A stretch of 64,000 bases of DNA, from positions 62,001 through 126,000 of the forward strand of contig NZ_JAMBOJ010000001.1 in the NCBI RefSeq assembly GCF_023715565.1, given 5' to 3'. Positions 1-10,576 of the stretch are shown one piece after another. Source of the stretch: Cytobacillus firmus (GTDB taxonomy: Bacteria > Bacillota > Bacilli > Bacillales > Cytobacillaceae). Made by a program: the position numbers and the translations under genes. The notes beneath the pieces are model-generated. The model searched no databases and was not told where the DNA came from. It worked only from the letters and a program-made list of their open reading frames with translations. Every line of letters starts with the position of its first letter. Position 1 is the stretch's first letter.

Positions 1-901
1 TAAGCCCTGTTATAAGTTTATCAAGTGATTTTTCGGTGGAATCTGTTGGATGCATCAGGATCAGTGCTCCATTGTTGACCTTTGATAACACTCTGTTTAT
101 CAGTACATCCGGGGAGGGCTTCCTCCAATCCACTGTATCAACAGTCCACATGACAGTGCCAAGGTTTTTCTCGGCAGCGATCTTCACTGTTTCATCTCTA
201 TAGCTGCCGCTTGGAGGAGCAAACCATGTAATAGGCTTACTCAGCTTTTCATCCATTGTGGCTTCAATCACATCATTTGTTTTTTGTATTTCTTCCCTTG
301 TCCTTGCGGAAGAGATTACTTTCATATCGGGATGAGTGTACGAATGGTTGCCTACTTCATGGCCTGCATCCATAATCATTCTGGCAAGTTCAGGATTATT
401 CTTTACCCATCTTCCTTCAAGAAAAAAACTTGCTGACACATTGTGTTCCTTTAAAGTAGCCAGCATACCGGATAAATATTCGTTACCCCATGCTACATTA
501 ATGATGAAGCTGACCATCGGTTTATCAGGATGGCCTTTATATACTGGTGACGGAGGCAGGTCCTTTAACTTCAACTTTGGTTCAATTTGTTTAAATACAA
601 GCTTATCTTCATTGAACTTTTTGGATGACTTCATCTTCCTATACGACGCCTCAACATCTACTTCAATTCCGTTAAGGCCGGGAATGGCTTTCCATACGGG
701 GTCTATTTTTGCATCCTGTGGGGGAATGCGGAATTCTTCTTTTTTTGCTGTAATCTCTTCATATAGGGAATCTTTTGGCTTGGAAACAGTTATGGCATCT
801 GTTTCTTGTTTAAGGCCTGATACATACTCATCAGTGAAAGGATTATTGATAAAAACAAGTGCCATTACAAACATGATGATAATATGGATAAACTTTCTCA
901 T
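1..901 (-). CDS. ylxY: YlxY-type polysaccharide deacetylase family protein, 3' end cut by window edge
   Basis: NodB-fold polysaccharide deacetylase family protein; 300 codons are visible and the C-terminus lies beyond the window. Residues 1-22 are a hydrophobic signal or anchor segment, so the protein is probably exported. The NodB domain starts near residue 128. HSYTH (186-190), DTVDW (255-259) and LMHP (282-285) match conserved NodB motifs. Motif 1, normally a TFDDG-like Asp pair, reads NVAWGNE (135-141), and the Arg that usually precedes the motif 3 prolines is absent (APPSG, 228-232). Catalysis of standard de-N-acetylation is therefore doubtful. The ATG at 901 follows an AAGGAGG site, and an out-of-frame ATG lies 7 bases upstream. 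The position after pnp matches B. subtilis ylxY. Confidence 0.9.
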   Translation of the reverse strand, partial: MRKFIHIIIMFVMALVFINNPFTDEYVSGLKQETDAITVSKPKDSLYEEITAKKEEFRIPPQDAKIDPVWKAIPGLNGIEVDVEASYRKMKSSKKFNEDKLVFKQIEPKLKLKDLPPSPVYKGHPDKPMVSFIINVAWGNEYLSGMLATLKEHNVSASFFLEGRWVKNNPELARMIMDAGHEVGNHSYTHPDMKVISSARTREEIQKTNDVIEATMDEKLSKPITWFAPPSGSYRDETVKIAAEKNLGTVMWTVDTVDWRKPSPDVLINRVLSKVNNGALILMHPTDSTEKSLDKLITGL

Positions 902-1012
902 TCTTCATGCCTCCTTCAATTCATAGTATGATTTGAAGGGACAAGGTAGAACGGAACCCAGTAACAAAGGTATGCAGTATAAGGCAAGAGCCCATGGAAA
1001 TTTGCATATGTA

Positions 1013-1038
1013 AAAAGCCAGGGTTTCCCCTGGCTTTT
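1013..1038 (-). terminator. Intrinsic terminator after pnp
   Basis: A perfect 11-bp stem (1013-1023 with 1028-1038) closes on a 4-base loop and is flanked by T-runs on both strands. It lies about 50 bases after the pnp stop, so it most likely ends the pnp transcript before ylxY. Confidence 0.85.
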
Positions 1039-1085
1039 AGGAAAATCGCCACGCAAAATGCTTCTCTTTTAAATAGAGGTTAGTA

Positions 1086-3206
1086 TTATTGCTGTGCTTT
1101 TTCCTTTTGCTCACGCTGTTCACGCAATACGGCTTTGCGGGAAAGATTTACGCGGCCTTGTTTATCGATCTCAGTAACTTTTACTAGAAGTTCGTCACCA
1201 ATGGAAAGCACATCTTCCACTTTCCCAACACGCTCTTCAGCAAGTTCTGAAATGTGAACTAACCCATCTTTACCAGAGAAGATTTCAACAAATGCACCGA
1301 ATTTTTCAATTCGTTTTACCTTACCCAGATACATTTGTCCAACTTCAACTTCACGTACGATATCTTCAATAATCTTCTTCGCTTTTTGATTCATTTCTTC
1401 ATTTACAGATGAAATGAATACTGTTCCATCTTGTTCAATATCAATCTTAACGCCTGTTTCTTCGATGATCTTATTGATCTGCTTTCCGCTCGGCCCAATA
1501 ACATCACGGATTTTGTCAGAGTTGATTGACATCATCAGAATCTTAGGAGCATATTCAGACAGCTCTTTTCTTGGCTGTTCAATAGTGCTCAGCATGGAAT
1601 CCAGAATCTGCATGCGGCCTTTCTTCGCCTGCTGCAGTGCTTCTTCCAGAATCTCACGGGACAGACCTTCAATCTTAATATCCATTTGCAGAGCAGTAAC
1701 TCCCTTAGCGGTACCCGCCACTTTGAAGTCCATATCTCCAAGGTGATCTTCCATACCTTGAATGTCTGTCAGGATTGAATAATGCTCGCCTGATTTAATT
1801 AGGCCCATTGCTATACCCGCAACCGGAGCTTTAATAGGCACACCTGCATCCATCATAGCCAGAGTACTTGCACAAATACTTGCCTGTGATGTTGAACCAT
1901 TTGATTCCAGCACCTCTGATACAAGACGAATCGTATAAGGGAAATCCTTTTCAGAAGGAATTATCGGCTCAAGAGCACGTTCCCCAAGAGCACCATGCCC
2001 GATTTCACGGCGGCCCGGCCCCCTGATTGGACCAGTTTCACCTACACTGAAATTAGGGAAGTTGTAATGGTGCATGAATCTTTTTTCTTCTTCAATTCCC
2101 AGTCCGTCCAGAATCTGTACATCTCCAAGAGCTCCTAATGTACAAATGCTCAATGCCTGAGTTTGTCCGCGTGTAAACAAACCTGAACCATGTGTGCGCG
2201 GCAGAATGTCTACTTCTGAGGACAGCGGGCGGATAACATCCAATCCGCGTCCATCAGGACGAACTTTATCTTCTGTTATTAAGCGGCGAACTTCAGCTTT
2301 AACAATTTTATCAAGGATCTTCCTGATTTGCTTAAGCTTGTCGTCGTCTGCCTCTTCACCTTCATATTTAGCTGTGATTTCTTCTTTAACCGCTTTTATG
2401 GCTGCTTCACGTGCATGTTTCTCCTGCACCTGGATAGCTTGAATCATATCCTTCTCACAGATGCCGCGAACTTCCGCTTCTAAGTTCGGGTCAACCTGGT
2501 ATAAAACAATGTCCATCTTCTCTTTCCCGATTTCAGATGCAATTTCTTCCTGGAAAGCAATAAGGCGTTTAATTTCCTCATGACCAAACATAATGGCTTC
2601 AAGCATAGTTTCCTCAGGCACTTCCTCTGCGCCTGCTTCAACCATGTTAATCGCATCTTTTGTACCCGCTACAACAAGATTGATATCGCTTTTTTCAGCC
2701 TGTTCTACAGAAGGATTAATGATAAATTCTCCATCGATGCGGCCTACACTGACACCAGCAATCGGTCCGCCAAATGGAATATCCGACACAGAAAGGGCTA
2801 AGGATGAACCGAACATTGCAGCCATTTCTGATGAGCAATTTTGATCCACACTCATCACCATGCTTACAACCTGAACATCATTTCTGAAACCGTCAGCGAA
2901 TAATGGACGGATAGGCCTGTCAATTAAACGGCTTGCCAAAATCGCTTTTTCACTTGGACGGCCCTCTCTCTTAATAAAACCGCCTGGAATCTTACCAACA
3001 GCATACAAACGTTCTTCATAGTTAACTGTCAAAGGAAAGAAATCCAGATTTTTTGGTTCTTTTGATGCTGTAGCTGTACTTAAAACTACAGTATCACCAT
3101 AGCGCACTAATACTGCACCGTTAGCCTGTTTAGCCAGCTGGCCAATCTCTACGGTCAATTTGCGCCCAGCCCAATCAAGGCTGTAGACATGTTTATCTTG
3201 TCCCAT
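1086..3206 (-). CDS. pnp: Polyribonucleotide nucleotidyltransferase (PNPase)
   Basis: Phosphate-dependent 3'-to-5' exoribonuclease that degrades mRNA, releasing nucleoside diphosphates. The 706-residue protein has the usual order: RNase PH-like domain 1, an all-helical linker, RNase PH-like domain 2 (beginning near RPDGRG), a KH domain containing [11 protein letters not shown], and a C-terminal S1 domain ([20 protein letters not shown]). I chose the ATG at 3206 because [12 protein letters not shown] aligns with the B. subtilis N-terminus and AGAGGGG precedes it at good spacing; an in-frame start 24 bases upstream lacks support. It lies between rpsO and ylxY, each boundary marked by a terminator, so it is probably transcribed on its own as well as by readthrough. 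Confidence 0.97.
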   Translation of the reverse strand: MGQDKHVYSLDWAGRKLTVEIGQLAKQANGAVLVRYGDTVVLSTATASKEPKNLDFFPLTVNYEERLYAVGKIPGGFIKREGRPSEKAILASRLIDRPIRPLFADGFRNDVQVVSMVMSVDQNCSSEMAAMFGSSLALSVSDIPFGGPIAGVSVGRIDGEFIINPSVEQAEKSDINLVVAGTKDAINMVEAGAEEVPEETMLEAIMFGHEEIKRLIAFQEEIASEIGKEKMDIVLYQVDPNLEAEVRGICEKDMIQAIQVQEKHAREAAIKAVKEEITAKYEGEEADDDKLKQIRKILDKIVKAEVRRLITEDKVRPDGRGLDVIRPLSSEVDILPRTHGSGLFTRGQTQALSICTLGALGDVQILDGLGIEEEKRFMHHYNFPNFSVGETGPIRGPGRREIGHGALGERALEPIIPSEKDFPYTIRLVSEVLESNGSTSQASICASTLAMMDAGVPIKAPVAGIAMGLIKSGEHYSILTDIQGMEDHLGDMDFKVAGTAKGVTALQMDIKIEGLSREILEEALQQAKKGRMQILDSMLSTIEQPRKELSEYAPKILMMSINSDKIRDVIGPSGKQINKIIEETGVKIDIEQDGTVFISSVNEEMNQKAKKIIEDIVREVEVGQMYLGKVKRIEKFGAFVEIFSGKDGLVHISELAEERVGKVEDVLSIGDELLVKVTEIDKQGRVNLSRKAVLREQREQKEKAQQ

Positions 3207-3376
3207 AATTGTACCCCTCTCTGCATTCACTTAAGGACAGGCGTCACTTCTGCCTGGTCCGTTTAATTGTTAATTTTCTGCTAAAGCAGCAAATGTTCAT
3301 GGCTTTGCATTGCCCGCAGTCCAGTTTTATATAAAAGCATGAAATGCTCGTTAATCATATTAAAATTAGGCATCTT

Positions 3377-3405
3377 ATAGTATGCACAATTTTCCCGTTT
3401 GCTAA
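3377..3405 (-). promoter_or_regulatory. Candidate sigma-A promoter for pnp
   Basis: TTAGCA (3400-3405) and TACTAT (3377-3382) are separated by 17 bases, about 170 bases before the pnp start and downstream of the rpsO terminator. The -35 match is weak, so this is tentative. Confidence 0.4.
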
Positions 3406-3463
3406 AATAGGATAAGTATGTATGTACATGATCAGGAACAAAATTCAAGTTTTTAAAGCTAAT

Positions 3464-3488
3464 AAAAAAGCGGGAAAAAATCCCGCTT
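3464..3488 (-). terminator. Intrinsic terminator after rpsO
   Basis: An 8-bp stem, AAGCGGGA with TCCCGCTT, has a 5-base loop and is followed on the minus strand by a T-tract. It begins about 8 bases after the rpsO stop. Confidence 0.9.
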
Positions 3489-3495
3489 CTGTTGA

Positions 3496-3777
<282 letters not shown>

Positions 3778-3803
3778 CTAAATTTTCAATCCCCTGTTAC
3801 TGA

Positions 3804-3827
3804 GCAAGCGTCGGTGACTCGACTTGC
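3804..3827 (-). promoter_or_regulatory. Leader hairpin of rpsO, possible S15 autoregulatory element
   Basis: The untranslated leader contains an imperfect stem (GCAAG/CTTGC with an inner GTCG/CGAC option) about 40 bases before the start codon. Firmicute S15 is known to repress its own mRNA through leader structure. That this hairpin is the site is inference from position and shape. Confidence 0.4.
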
Positions 3828-3856
3828 CAAGCAAAGGTTCATTTGGTACGTTACTT

Positions 3857-3885
3857 AGAATACAACTTTTTATGACAAAAAGCAA
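3857..3885 (-). promoter_or_regulatory. Candidate sigma-A promoter for rpsO
   Basis: TTGCTT (3880-3885) and TATTCT (3857-3862) are spaced 17 bases apart, starting at the ribF stop and about 90 bases before rpsO. Confidence 0.55.
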
Positions 3886-3887
3886 GG

Positions 3888-4838
3888 CTAAATCCTGTTT
3901 TTCTCAAAATATTGCTCAGTCTGCTGTTTATCTTTTTCGATTTGCGCAATTAACTCCTGAACGCCCGCAAATTTCCGTTCGCTTCTAAGATGCTTATGCC
4001 ATTCAACGGTAACCTTTCTGCCATAAATATCTGAAGTGAAATCAAAAATATGGACTTCAACTGATGGCCTGTCCCCTTTTTCCTGATTAAAAGTAGGTTT
4101 GTAGCCGACATTACAGACGCCTTCATACCAGCTGCCATCTACTGAGAATCTTACAGCATATACACCGGGAGGGGGGATGATGCAATCATCAGAAACGTCA
4201 ACATTCGCTGTAGGAAAGCCGATTGTCCGGCCTCTCTTATCACCATGAATAACGATTCCGGATGTTTTATAATATCTTCCTAAAAGGCCGGAAAGCTCAC
4301 CGGTTTTCCCTTCACGAATATATTTCCTTATAAGCGTAGAGCTGATTTTTTCGTCTTCTTTTGCCAGCTTTGCAACGACAGAGTAATCAAATTGATCTCT
4401 AGAATGGAACAGCAATGTTTCCATTGTGCCGCGCCCCATTCGTCCATAGGAATAATCAAAGCCTGCCACGACATGTTTTGCATTAAGACCAATCAGGTAT
4501 TGGTCTACAAACTCCTGTGGCAGCAGATTAGCAAATTCCCTTGTGAAATTGATAACAAATAAATAATCTATACCTAGATCTGCTATGATGCCTATTTTGT
4601 CCTCAAGAGGCGTAATATACTTCACATGCTGAACGCTTTTCCCCAAAACGACCGAGGGATGAGGATCAAATGTCATGACAGCACTTCTTAATCCTTTTTG
4701 TTCAGCTATCGACTTTGCTTCACGGATGACTTTCTGATGACCCAGATGAACACCATCAAAATAGCCAAGTGCTATTGCCAATTCAGGCATTTCGTTTTTA
4801 TCCATTCGATGGGGATGATGTATATGAATAATTTCCAT
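3888..4838 (-). CDS. ribF: Bifunctional riboflavin kinase / FAD synthetase
   Basis: Makes FMN from riboflavin and ATP, then FAD from FMN and ATP. The N-terminal adenylyltransferase half carries the nucleotidyltransferase motif GYFDGVHLGHQ (about residues 27-37) and ISSTLIRKYI further on. The C-terminal flavokinase half carries GRTIGFPTANV and GVYAVRF. At 316 residues it is full length. The ATG at 4838 follows AAAAGGTG. It sits between truB and rpsO as in B. subtilis, where the gene is called ribC. No FMN riboswitch is visible upstream, which suits a housekeeping role. Confidence 0.96.
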   Translation of the reverse strand: MEIIHIHHPHRMDKNEMPELAIALGYFDGVHLGHQKVIREAKSIAEQKGLRSAVMTFDPHPSVVLGKSVQHVKYITPLEDKIGIIADLGIDYLFVINFTREFANLLPQEFVDQYLIGLNAKHVVAGFDYSYGRMGRGTMETLLFHSRDQFDYSVVAKLAKEDEKISSTLIRKYIREGKTGELSGLLGRYYKTSGIVIHGDKRGRTIGFPTANVDVSDDCIIPPPGVYAVRFSVDGSWYEGVCNVGYKPTFNQEKGDRPSVEVHIFDFTSDIYGRKVTVEWHKHLRSERKFAGVQELIAQIEKDKQQTEQYFEKNRI

Positions 4839-4904
4839 ATGAATAATTCACCTTTTCTCTACAGAGCCTGGACCTATATAAATGCACAGCTTTTTAACAA
4901 GTGC

Positions 4905-5822
4905 TTATTGATCATTCCTTAACACCTTTACTGGCTTCATTAACCCTTGTTTACGTGGGTGATGCTCATAAATCGCCAGAACAAGACCTTCCTCTTCCTC
5001 TACTGCGATTGGGCCTTTAGTGTCGAGCAAATGATCAGGGATAGTTAATACAGCCCCATTTTTAACTTTCTCTGCTACTTTATCACTTATTTGATATTTC
5101 GGCAAATGAGAAAGCGCCGCTTCCATAGGCCGAAGAACCTCGGCCATTGTTCCCTTCTCGGCCCTGTCTTCTATTTCTTCAAATGTCAGGCAATCATCGA
5201 GTGTAAGTGAGGACGACTGGATTCTTACCAGGTCAGACATATGGGCGGGATATCCCAGTTCATATCCAATCATAACCGCAAGCGTACGAATATATGTACC
5301 TTTGCTGCAGGCTACACGGAAACGAAAGGTAATATTCTCACCCTCGAATATCTCTCTGTCATCGAGAAGTTCGATTGAGTAGATCGTGACTTTCCGCGAC
5401 GGACGTTCCACTTCTATTCCCTGTCTTGCATATTCATAGAGCCGCTTCCCATTTACCTTTACTGCTGAATACATGGGAGGAGTCTGTGTGATTTCCCCGG
5501 TCAAGTTTTGGAGCACTTTCATCACCTGATTTCTGGAAATAGGTGATGAAACTTCTTTCCTTTCTACCACTTCACCAGATGCATCTTCTGTTGTTGTCGA
5601 AAAGCCGATTGTTACTTCTCCCTCATAAGATTTCCCTGCTGCTGTTATGTATTCGGCCACCTTCGTTGCCCTCCCAAGGCAGATGGGAAGTACTCCTGTC
5701 ACGTCAGGGTCCAGTGTTCCGGTGTGGCCGATTCTTTTCATTCGCAGAATCTTCCGCAGCCTGAACACACAATCATGGGAAGTCATTCCCTTAGGTTTAA
5801 AAAGCGGCAAAATCCCTTCCAT
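4905..5822 (-). CDS. truB: tRNA pseudouridine(55) synthase
   Basis: Converts U55 in the T-loop of tRNAs to pseudouridine. The 305-residue protein has the TruB catalytic signature HTGTLDPDVTG, with the nucleophilic Asp at residue 38, the KPKGMTSHD motif near the N-terminus and a C-terminal PUA-like region. I placed the start at 5822 (MEGILPL), preceded by AAGGTGG; an in-frame GTG 12 bases upstream lies within that ribosome-binding site. A terminator-like hairpin separates it from rbfA, so part of the nusA-infB transcript may end before truB. Confidence 0.96.
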   Translation of the reverse strand: MEGILPLFKPKGMTSHDCVFRLRKILRMKRIGHTGTLDPDVTGVLPICLGRATKVAEYITAAGKSYEGEVTIGFSTTTEDASGEVVERKEVSSPISRNQVMKVLQNLTGEITQTPPMYSAVKVNGKRLYEYARQGIEVERPSRKVTIYSIELLDDREIFEGENITFRFRVACSKGTYIRTLAVMIGYELGYPAHMSDLVRIQSSSLTLDDCLTFEEIEDRAEKGTMAEVLRPMEAALSHLPKYQISDKVAEKVKNGAVLTIPDHLLDTKGPIAVEEEEGLVLAIYEHHPRKQGLMKPVKVLRNDQ

Positions 5823-5853
5823 TATATGTACCACCTTGTCTATTTGTTTTTAG

Positions 5854-5885
5854 AAAAAAATGGATAGACAAAGTGTCTATCCATT
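5854..5885 (-). terminator. Intrinsic terminator between rbfA and truB
   Basis: A perfect 12-bp stem (5859-5870 with 5874-5885) has a 3-base loop and is followed by seven T on the minus strand. It starts three bases after the rbfA stop. Confidence 0.85.
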
Positions 5886-5888
5886 CCA

Positions 5889-6269
5889 TTATTCTTCATC
5901 TTTGGAGCGTTCCTCATCTTTGGAACGGCCTTCGTCCTGGATTTGATGAAGCAATGAGTCGATACGGTTTCCGTAGTCGATTGATTCATCAAACTCGAAT
6001 AGAATTTCCGGTGTTTTCCGCAGCCGGATTCGCTGACCGATTTCAGATCGGATAAAGCCTTTTGCTTTAGCCAGCCCGCGAAGCGTATTTTCCCTCTGTT
6101 CCTCATCACCCAGAACTGAGATAAACACAGTTGCCTGCTGGAGATCCCCGGTAACTTGAACATCAGTGACGGTTACAAAACCAACCCGCGGATCCTTGAT
6201 TTTTCGGCTGATGATTTCGCCCAGTTCTTTTTTCATTTGTTCCCCAACTCGATTTGCTCTAAGGCTCAT
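5889..6269 (-). CDS. rbfA: 30S ribosome-binding factor A
   Basis: KH-fold assembly factor that binds immature 30S subunits near helix 1 of 16S rRNA and is needed for late maturation and cold growth. Family features include the N-terminal [16 protein letters not shown], the [13 protein letters not shown] strand and [16 protein letters not shown]. At 126 residues it is slightly longer than usual: the C-terminus is an acidic-basic tail containing SKDEE twice, encoded by a tandem repeat of about 18 bases. It is the last gene of the rimP-nusA-infB cluster before a terminator. Confidence 0.96.
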   Translation of the reverse strand: MSLRANRVGEQMKKELGEIISRKIKDPRVGFVTVTDVQVTGDLQQATVFISVLGDEEQRENTLRGLAKAKGFIRSEIGQRIRLRKTPEILFEFDESIDYGNRIDSLLHQIQDEGRSKDEERSKDEE

Positions 6270-6285
6270 TCTATATCACCTCTTC

Positions 6286-6567
6286 TTAAAGCCACTCTAA
6301 ATCTGTAATTGTCCGCTCAATTTCCGGGAACGAATCAATTAATTTGAGCGCATTTTGCAGCTCGTGCTCAGTTGAAACCTGGGTGGACGAAACGGCCACA
6401 ATGGCAATTTTAGTCCGCTGCCATAGGTCCTGATAGTCCACTTCAGATACAGATACATTGTATCTTTGTTTCAGCCGGGTTAGAATACGCTGCAAGACAG
6501 CCCGTTTTTCTTTCAAAGAATGTGTGTCATAAATGATACATTCACAGGCAGCGAGCCCAATTATCAT
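6286..6567 (-). CDS. ylxP: YlxP family protein (DUF503)
   Basis: Small conserved protein of 93 residues found in the nusA-infB operon of Firmicutes; its biochemical role is not established. The DUF503 pattern is clear: ACECIIYDTHSLKEKRAVL at the N-terminus, KQRYNVSVSEVDYQDLWQ in the middle and a C-terminal ERTITDLEWL. No transmembrane segment is present, so it is cytosolic. Its ATG overlaps the infB stop by one base (TAATG), which indicates coupled translation. A ribosome-linked role is suggested only by context. Confidence 0.92.
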   Translation of the reverse strand: MIIGLAACECIIYDTHSLKEKRAVLQRILTRLKQRYNVSVSEVDYQDLWQRTKIAIVAVSSTQVSTEHELQNALKLIDSFPEIERTITDLEWL

Positions 6568-8798
6568 TAACGTTCCACTTCTTCCATAATATATGCTTCA
6601 ATTACGTCGCCTTCTTTAACGTCATTGAAATTTTTGATGGTAATACCACATTCATATCCTTGGGCTACTTCTTTTGCATCATCTTTGAATCGCTTAAGAG
6701 CATCAACTTCACCTTCAAAAATTACAACTCCATCGCGGATTAAACGCACACCGCTGTCACGGGTGATTTTTCCGTCTGTAACATAAGAACCTGCAATGGT
6801 ACCGATTTTAGAAACTTTGAATGTCTGGCGCACTTCAGCCTGGCCGATAATTTTTTCCTGGAACTCAGGATCAAGCATACCCTGCATCGCCAATTCGATT
6901 TCCTCGATTACTTTGTAGATAATGCGGTGCAGGCGGATGTCAACATTTTCTGCATCTGCTGCACGTTTTGCGTTGTTGTCAGGTCGTACATTGAATCCAA
7001 TCACAATAGCGTTGAAAGCAGCAGCTAAAGTGATGTCAGACTCGTTAATGGCACCTACACCTGTATGAAGGATACGAACATTAACACCTTCTACATCGAT
7101 CTTATGAAGAGCGGCAGTCAAAGCTTCCGCAGAACCTTGAACGTCCGCTTTCACTACGATGTTTAAGTCTTTCATTTCCCCTTGTTTCATATGTTCAAAC
7201 AAGTTATCCAGACTTACGCGCGTTTTTTCATTTCTCTGAGCCTGCAATGCCTGCTGCGCACGGGCTTCTCCAACCTGGCGGGCTGTCTTCTCATCATCAA
7301 GAACAACGAAGCGGTCACCGGCTTGAGGAACATCGTTAAGACCTGTAATCTCTACAGGAGTTGAAGGTCCGGCAGTTTTCACACGGCGGCCAAGATCATT
7401 AACCATTGCACGGACACGTCCAAATGAGTTACCGACAACGATAGGATCTCCTACCTTCAATGTACCGTTCTGCACAAGCAGCGTCGCAACTGAACCGCGT
7501 CCTTTGTCAAGCTGTGCTTCGATAACTGTACCAACGGCATTGCGATTAGGATTTGCTTTGTATTCTTCCACTTCACCCACCAGAAGAATCATTTCAAGCA
7601 GTTCATCAATTCCCTCGCCTTTAATAGCTGAAATTGGAACAAAGATCGTGTCTCCGCCCCATGCTTCTGGAACCAGGCCATGTTCAGTCAATTCCTGCAT
7701 AACACGATCAGGATTTGCTGCTTCCTTATCCATTTTGTTAACAGCCACAATGATTGGCACTTCTGCTGCTTTCGCATGGTTAATTGCTTCAACTGTTTGC
7801 GGCATAACACCGTCATCTGCTGCTACAACTAGAATTGTTATATCGGTAATTTTCGCACCGCGGGCACGCATAGTTGTGAACGCAGCGTGTCCAGGAGTAT
7901 CAAGGAAAGTAATCTTTTTGCCATTTTCTTCAACTTGGTAAGCTCCGATGTGCTGAGTGATTCCGCCTGCTTCTCCAGCAGTTACTTTCGTGTTGCGGAT
8001 GGAGTCAAGCAATGTTGTTTTACCGTGGTCAACATGTCCCATGATTGTTACAACAGATGGACGTTCCACCACTTCGGCACTTTCATCTTCAGTGAAGTAT
8101 ACTTCAAGATCGGTTGTATCAACCAGAACCTCTTCTTCCACTTCAACACCGTATTCACCTGCAATCAGCTCAATCGCATCTTTGTCAAGCTCCTGGTTAA
8201 TGGTTGCCATAACACCAAGCATAAATAGCTTTTTAATGATTTCAGAAGGCTCGCGGTGAAGCTTCTTTCCCAGTTCCGCTACTGTCAGTGATTCGCTGAA
8301 AGTAATTTTTGAAGGAAGCTCCTTCACCTTTTTAGGAGCTGGGGCCACATGCGTCTGCTGCTGTTTGCCTTTGTTGTTTTTATTCTTATTGTTGTTTCGG
8401 TTATTGTTATTGTTTCTATTGTTATTATTGTTTCTGTTGTTGTTATTGCCTCTGTTATTGCCGGAGAAACTTTTGCCGGACTGGCTGCCCTGTCCCTGGC
8501 TTCTGTTGTCACCGGATTTATTTTGAGGCTTGCTTTGAGCAGCTGCGGAATTGCCGGCACTATTATTTGAAGCCGGTTTTTGATTTCCCTGAGGCTTCTG
8601 CTGGTTTTGAGGTTTGCTCTGGTTTTGAGCCTGGCTGCCATTCTTGATAAAAATACCGTCAAGCTTCTGGACTGCTGCCGGCTCAATCGTAGTCATATGA
8701 TTGGAAACCTCAATATTCATGTCTTTTAATTTTGTAATAACATCCTTGCTTGAAATGTTATGTTTTTTCGCATATTCATAAACGCGCATTTTACTCAT
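6567..8798 (-). CDS. infB: Translation initiation factor IF-2
   Basis: GTPase that delivers initiator tRNA to the 30S subunit and promotes 50S joining. The 743-residue protein has an N-terminal IF2N domain ([17 protein letters not shown]), a low-complexity linker, a second IF2N motif ([18 protein letters not shown]), and the G domain with GHVDHGKT (near 251-258), DTPGHAAF and NKMD. The C-terminal OB-type and fMet-tRNA-binding domains follow. The linker at about 109-146 is rich in Asn and Arg, with RNNNNN-type repeats. The ATG follows GGGGGTG. Confidence 0.98.
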   Translation of the reverse strand: MSKMRVYEYAKKHNISSKDVITKLKDMNIEVSNHMTTIEPAAVQKLDGIFIKNGSQAQNQSKPQNQQKPQGNQKPASNNSAGNSAAAQSKPQNKSGDNRSQGQGSQSGKSFSGNNRGNNNNRNNNNNRNNNNNRNNNKNKNNKGKQQQTHVAPAPKKVKELPSKITFSESLTVAELGKKLHREPSEIIKKLFMLGVMATINQELDKDAIELIAGEYGVEVEEEVLVDTTDLEVYFTEDESAEVVERPSVVTIMGHVDHGKTTLLDSIRNTKVTAGEAGGITQHIGAYQVEENGKKITFLDTPGHAAFTTMRARGAKITDITILVVAADDGVMPQTVEAINHAKAAEVPIIVAVNKMDKEAANPDRVMQELTEHGLVPEAWGGDTIFVPISAIKGEGIDELLEMILLVGEVEEYKANPNRNAVGTVIEAQLDKGRGSVATLLVQNGTLKVGDPIVVGNSFGRVRAMVNDLGRRVKTAGPSTPVEITGLNDVPQAGDRFVVLDDEKTARQVGEARAQQALQAQRNEKTRVSLDNLFEHMKQGEMKDLNIVVKADVQGSAEALTAALHKIDVEGVNVRILHTGVGAINESDITLAAAFNAIVIGFNVRPDNNAKRAADAENVDIRLHRIIYKVIEEIELAMQGMLDPEFQEKIIGQAEVRQTFKVSKIGTIAGSYVTDGKITRDSGVRLIRDGVVIFEGEVDALKRFKDDAKEVAQGYECGITIKNFNDVKEGDVIEAYIMEEVER

Positions 8799-8817
8799 AC
8801 TTTCACCCCCGCTAGTA

Positions 8818-9120
8818 TTAATCGAGCAACGTTAACAGCTTTTTTGCAAATCCGGCATCTAACACTGCCACCACAACGCGGGCTTCCTTCCCTATAGCCT
8901 TTCCGAGCATTTCCCGGTTTTGAATCAGCTTATATGGAACCCCAAATGATTTACATTTATCTGTAACTTTTTTTGCCGTATTTGCGGATGCATCTGCAGA
9001 CAGCAAAACAAGCTTTGCTTTGCCGTTTCTGATTTCTTTAACAGCAAGCTCTTCTCCCGAAGTAATTTTCCGTGCCCGATTGGCTAAGCCAAGCAATGAC
9101 ATCCATTGATTTGAGTTCAT
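8818..9120 (-). CDS. ylxQ: L7Ae-family K-turn RNA-binding protein YlxQ
   Basis: Ribosomal protein L7Ae/L30e/S12e/Gadd45 family member of 100 residues. Such proteins bind kink-turn RNA; B. subtilis YlxQ is a K-turn binder whose cellular target is uncertain. Visible family features are the N-terminal [18 protein letters not shown], the [15 protein letters not shown] strand and loop, and [13 protein letters not shown] at the C-terminus. The start codon overlaps the ylxR stop by four bases (ATGA), so the two are translationally coupled. It lies directly before infB. Confidence 0.94.
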   Translation of the reverse strand: MNSNQWMSLLGLANRARKITSGEELAVKEIRNGKAKLVLLSADASANTAKKVTDKCKSFGVPYKLIQNREMLGKAIGKEARVVVAVLDAGFAKKLLTLLD

Positions 9121-9401
9121 TTGGATTGCCGTTTCTCCTTCTCTATTAACTCCAAGAGTTCTTCATAGACAGCATCATCTATGGAAACTTCTAAATGATT
9201 GGCTAAGATATTCTTCTTCTTTGCTAACAAAACTGCTTCCTTTTCTTTGGAAAGATAAGCCCCGCGACCTGATTTTTTTCCTGTCGGGTCAACAGAAACT
9301 TCCCCTTCTTTGGAGCGAACGATGCGAACGAGTTCTTTTTTCGGCCTCATTTCACCGGTAGCGACACATTTTCGCAAAGGAACTTTTTTACGATTGTTCA
9401 C
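9117..9401 (-). CDS. rnpM: YlxR / RnpM, RNA-binding protein of the nusA operon (DUF448)
   Basis: Small basic protein of the YlxR family; the B. subtilis homologue has been reported to bind RNase P RNA and modulate the enzyme. The core [20 protein letters not shown] and the GRGAYLS motif are typical. I chose GTG at 9401 over the ATG six bases upstream. The AGAGGTG site is seven bases from the GTG but only one base from the ATG, and the GTG start (94 residues) aligns exactly with the B. subtilis N-terminus. It overlaps ylxQ by four bases. Confidence 0.93.
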   Translation of the reverse strand: MNNRKKVPLRKCVATGEMRPKKELVRIVRSKEGEVSVDPTGKKSGRGAYLSKEKEAVLLAKKKNILANHLEVSIDDAVYEELLELIEKEKRQSK

Positions 9402-9418
9402 GATCATTCACCTCTTCC

Positions 9419-10576
9419 CTATTCTTTTTCCTCTAAAAGTTCATCCTGAAAATCGAAGTCTGCATCATTTTCATAGTCTTCGTTTTCATAATCATCATTA
9501 TCAAAGTTCAACAGTTTTTCATCCCTCGGATAAATTCCGGCTTCACGGGCATCTGTTTCTGATTTGATGTCTATTTTCCAGCCTGTAAGCTTTGCTGCAA
9601 GTCTGGCATTCTGTCCGCGCTTTCCTATTGCCAGAGAAAGCTGATAATCAGGAACTACAACAGTTGTTGCTTTGTCATCTTCATTTACGATTACATCAAG
9701 CACCTTTGAAGGGCTTAGTGCATTTGCGACGAATACTACTGGATCTGAAGACCATTTAACGATATCAATTTTCTCACCCTTGAGCTCATTGACTATCGCC
9801 TGAACACGTGTTCCTTTAGGACCTACACATGAACCTACCGGATCAACTTCTTCATTGTCAGAATGCACCGAGATCTTAGAACGGTCCCCTGCTTCACGCG
9901 CAACGGATTTGATTTCTACAGTTCCATCATAAATCTCAGGAACTTCGATCTCAAATAATCTCTTCAGCAGGCCAGGATGGGTCCTGCTTACGAAAATCTG
10001 TGGACCTTTTGTTGTCTTTTCTACCTTTGTAATAAAGACTTTAATGCGGTCATGGGGCTGATAACGCTCATTTGGCATTTGTTCGTTCGCCGGAAGGATC
10101 GCTTCAATCTTTCCAAGGCTCACATAGATGAACTTAGGATCTGTACGCTGAACAATTCCCGTCATAATATCTTCTTCACGGTCGATAAATTCAGAGTAAA
10201 TGATGCCTCTCTCCGCTTCACGGACACGCTGTGTAACTACCTGTTTTGCAGTCTGGGCAGCAATACGCCCAAAGTCCTTAGGTGTTACTTCCATTTCAAC
10301 GACATCTTCCACCTGGTAGTTCGGGTTGATTTTTTGTGCATCCTCCACAGAGATCTCAAGACGCGGATCAAATACTTCATCCACTACCTCTTTGCGGGCA
10401 AAGACTCTCATCGTTCCGTTCCCTAAGTTTAAATCAATGCGCACATTCTGTGCCTGATTAAAGTTTCTGCGGTAGGCTGACACCAATGCAGCTTCGATGG
10501 CTTCGATAATCACATCGCGAGAAATGCCTTTTTCTTTCTCAAGCAATGTCAGAGCATCCAAAAGTTCACTGCTCAT
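9419..10576 (-). CDS. nusA: Transcription termination/antitermination factor NusA
   Basis: RNA polymerase-associated factor that promotes pausing, intrinsic termination and antitermination. The 385-residue protein has an N-terminal polymerase-binding domain ([21 protein letters not shown]), an S1 domain ([20 protein letters not shown]), and two KH domains with [15 protein letters not shown] and [15 protein letters not shown]. The C-terminus is a short acidic tail rich in Asp, Glu, Asn and Tyr. It lacks the acidic repeat domains of E. coli NusA, as is normal for Firmicutes. It lies downstream of rimP in the same operon. Confidence 0.97.
   Translation of the reverse strand: MSSELLDALTLLEKEKGISRDVIIEAIEAALVSAYRRNFNQAQNVRIDLNLGNGTMRVFARKEVVDEVFDPRLEISVEDAQKINPNYQVEDVVEMEVTPKDFGRIAAQTAKQVVTQRVREAERGIIYSEFIDREEDIMTGIVQRTDPKFIYVSLGKIEAILPANEQMPNERYQPHDRIKVFITKVEKTTKGPQIFVSRTHPGLLKRLFEIEVPEIYDGTVEIKSVAREAGDRSKISVHSDNEEVDPVGSCVGPKGTRVQAIVNELKGEKIDIVKWSSDPVVFVANALSPSKVLDVIVNEDDKATTVVVPDYQLSLAIGKRGQNARLAAKLTGWKIDIKSETDAREAGIYPRDEKLLNFDNDDYENEDYENDADFDFQDELLEEKE

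Noticed and set aside
336-926. Plus-strand open frame of 196 codons opposite ylxY
   Set aside because: The minus-strand frame encodes a clear NodB-family protein with conserved motifs; the plus-strand product matches nothing recognisable.
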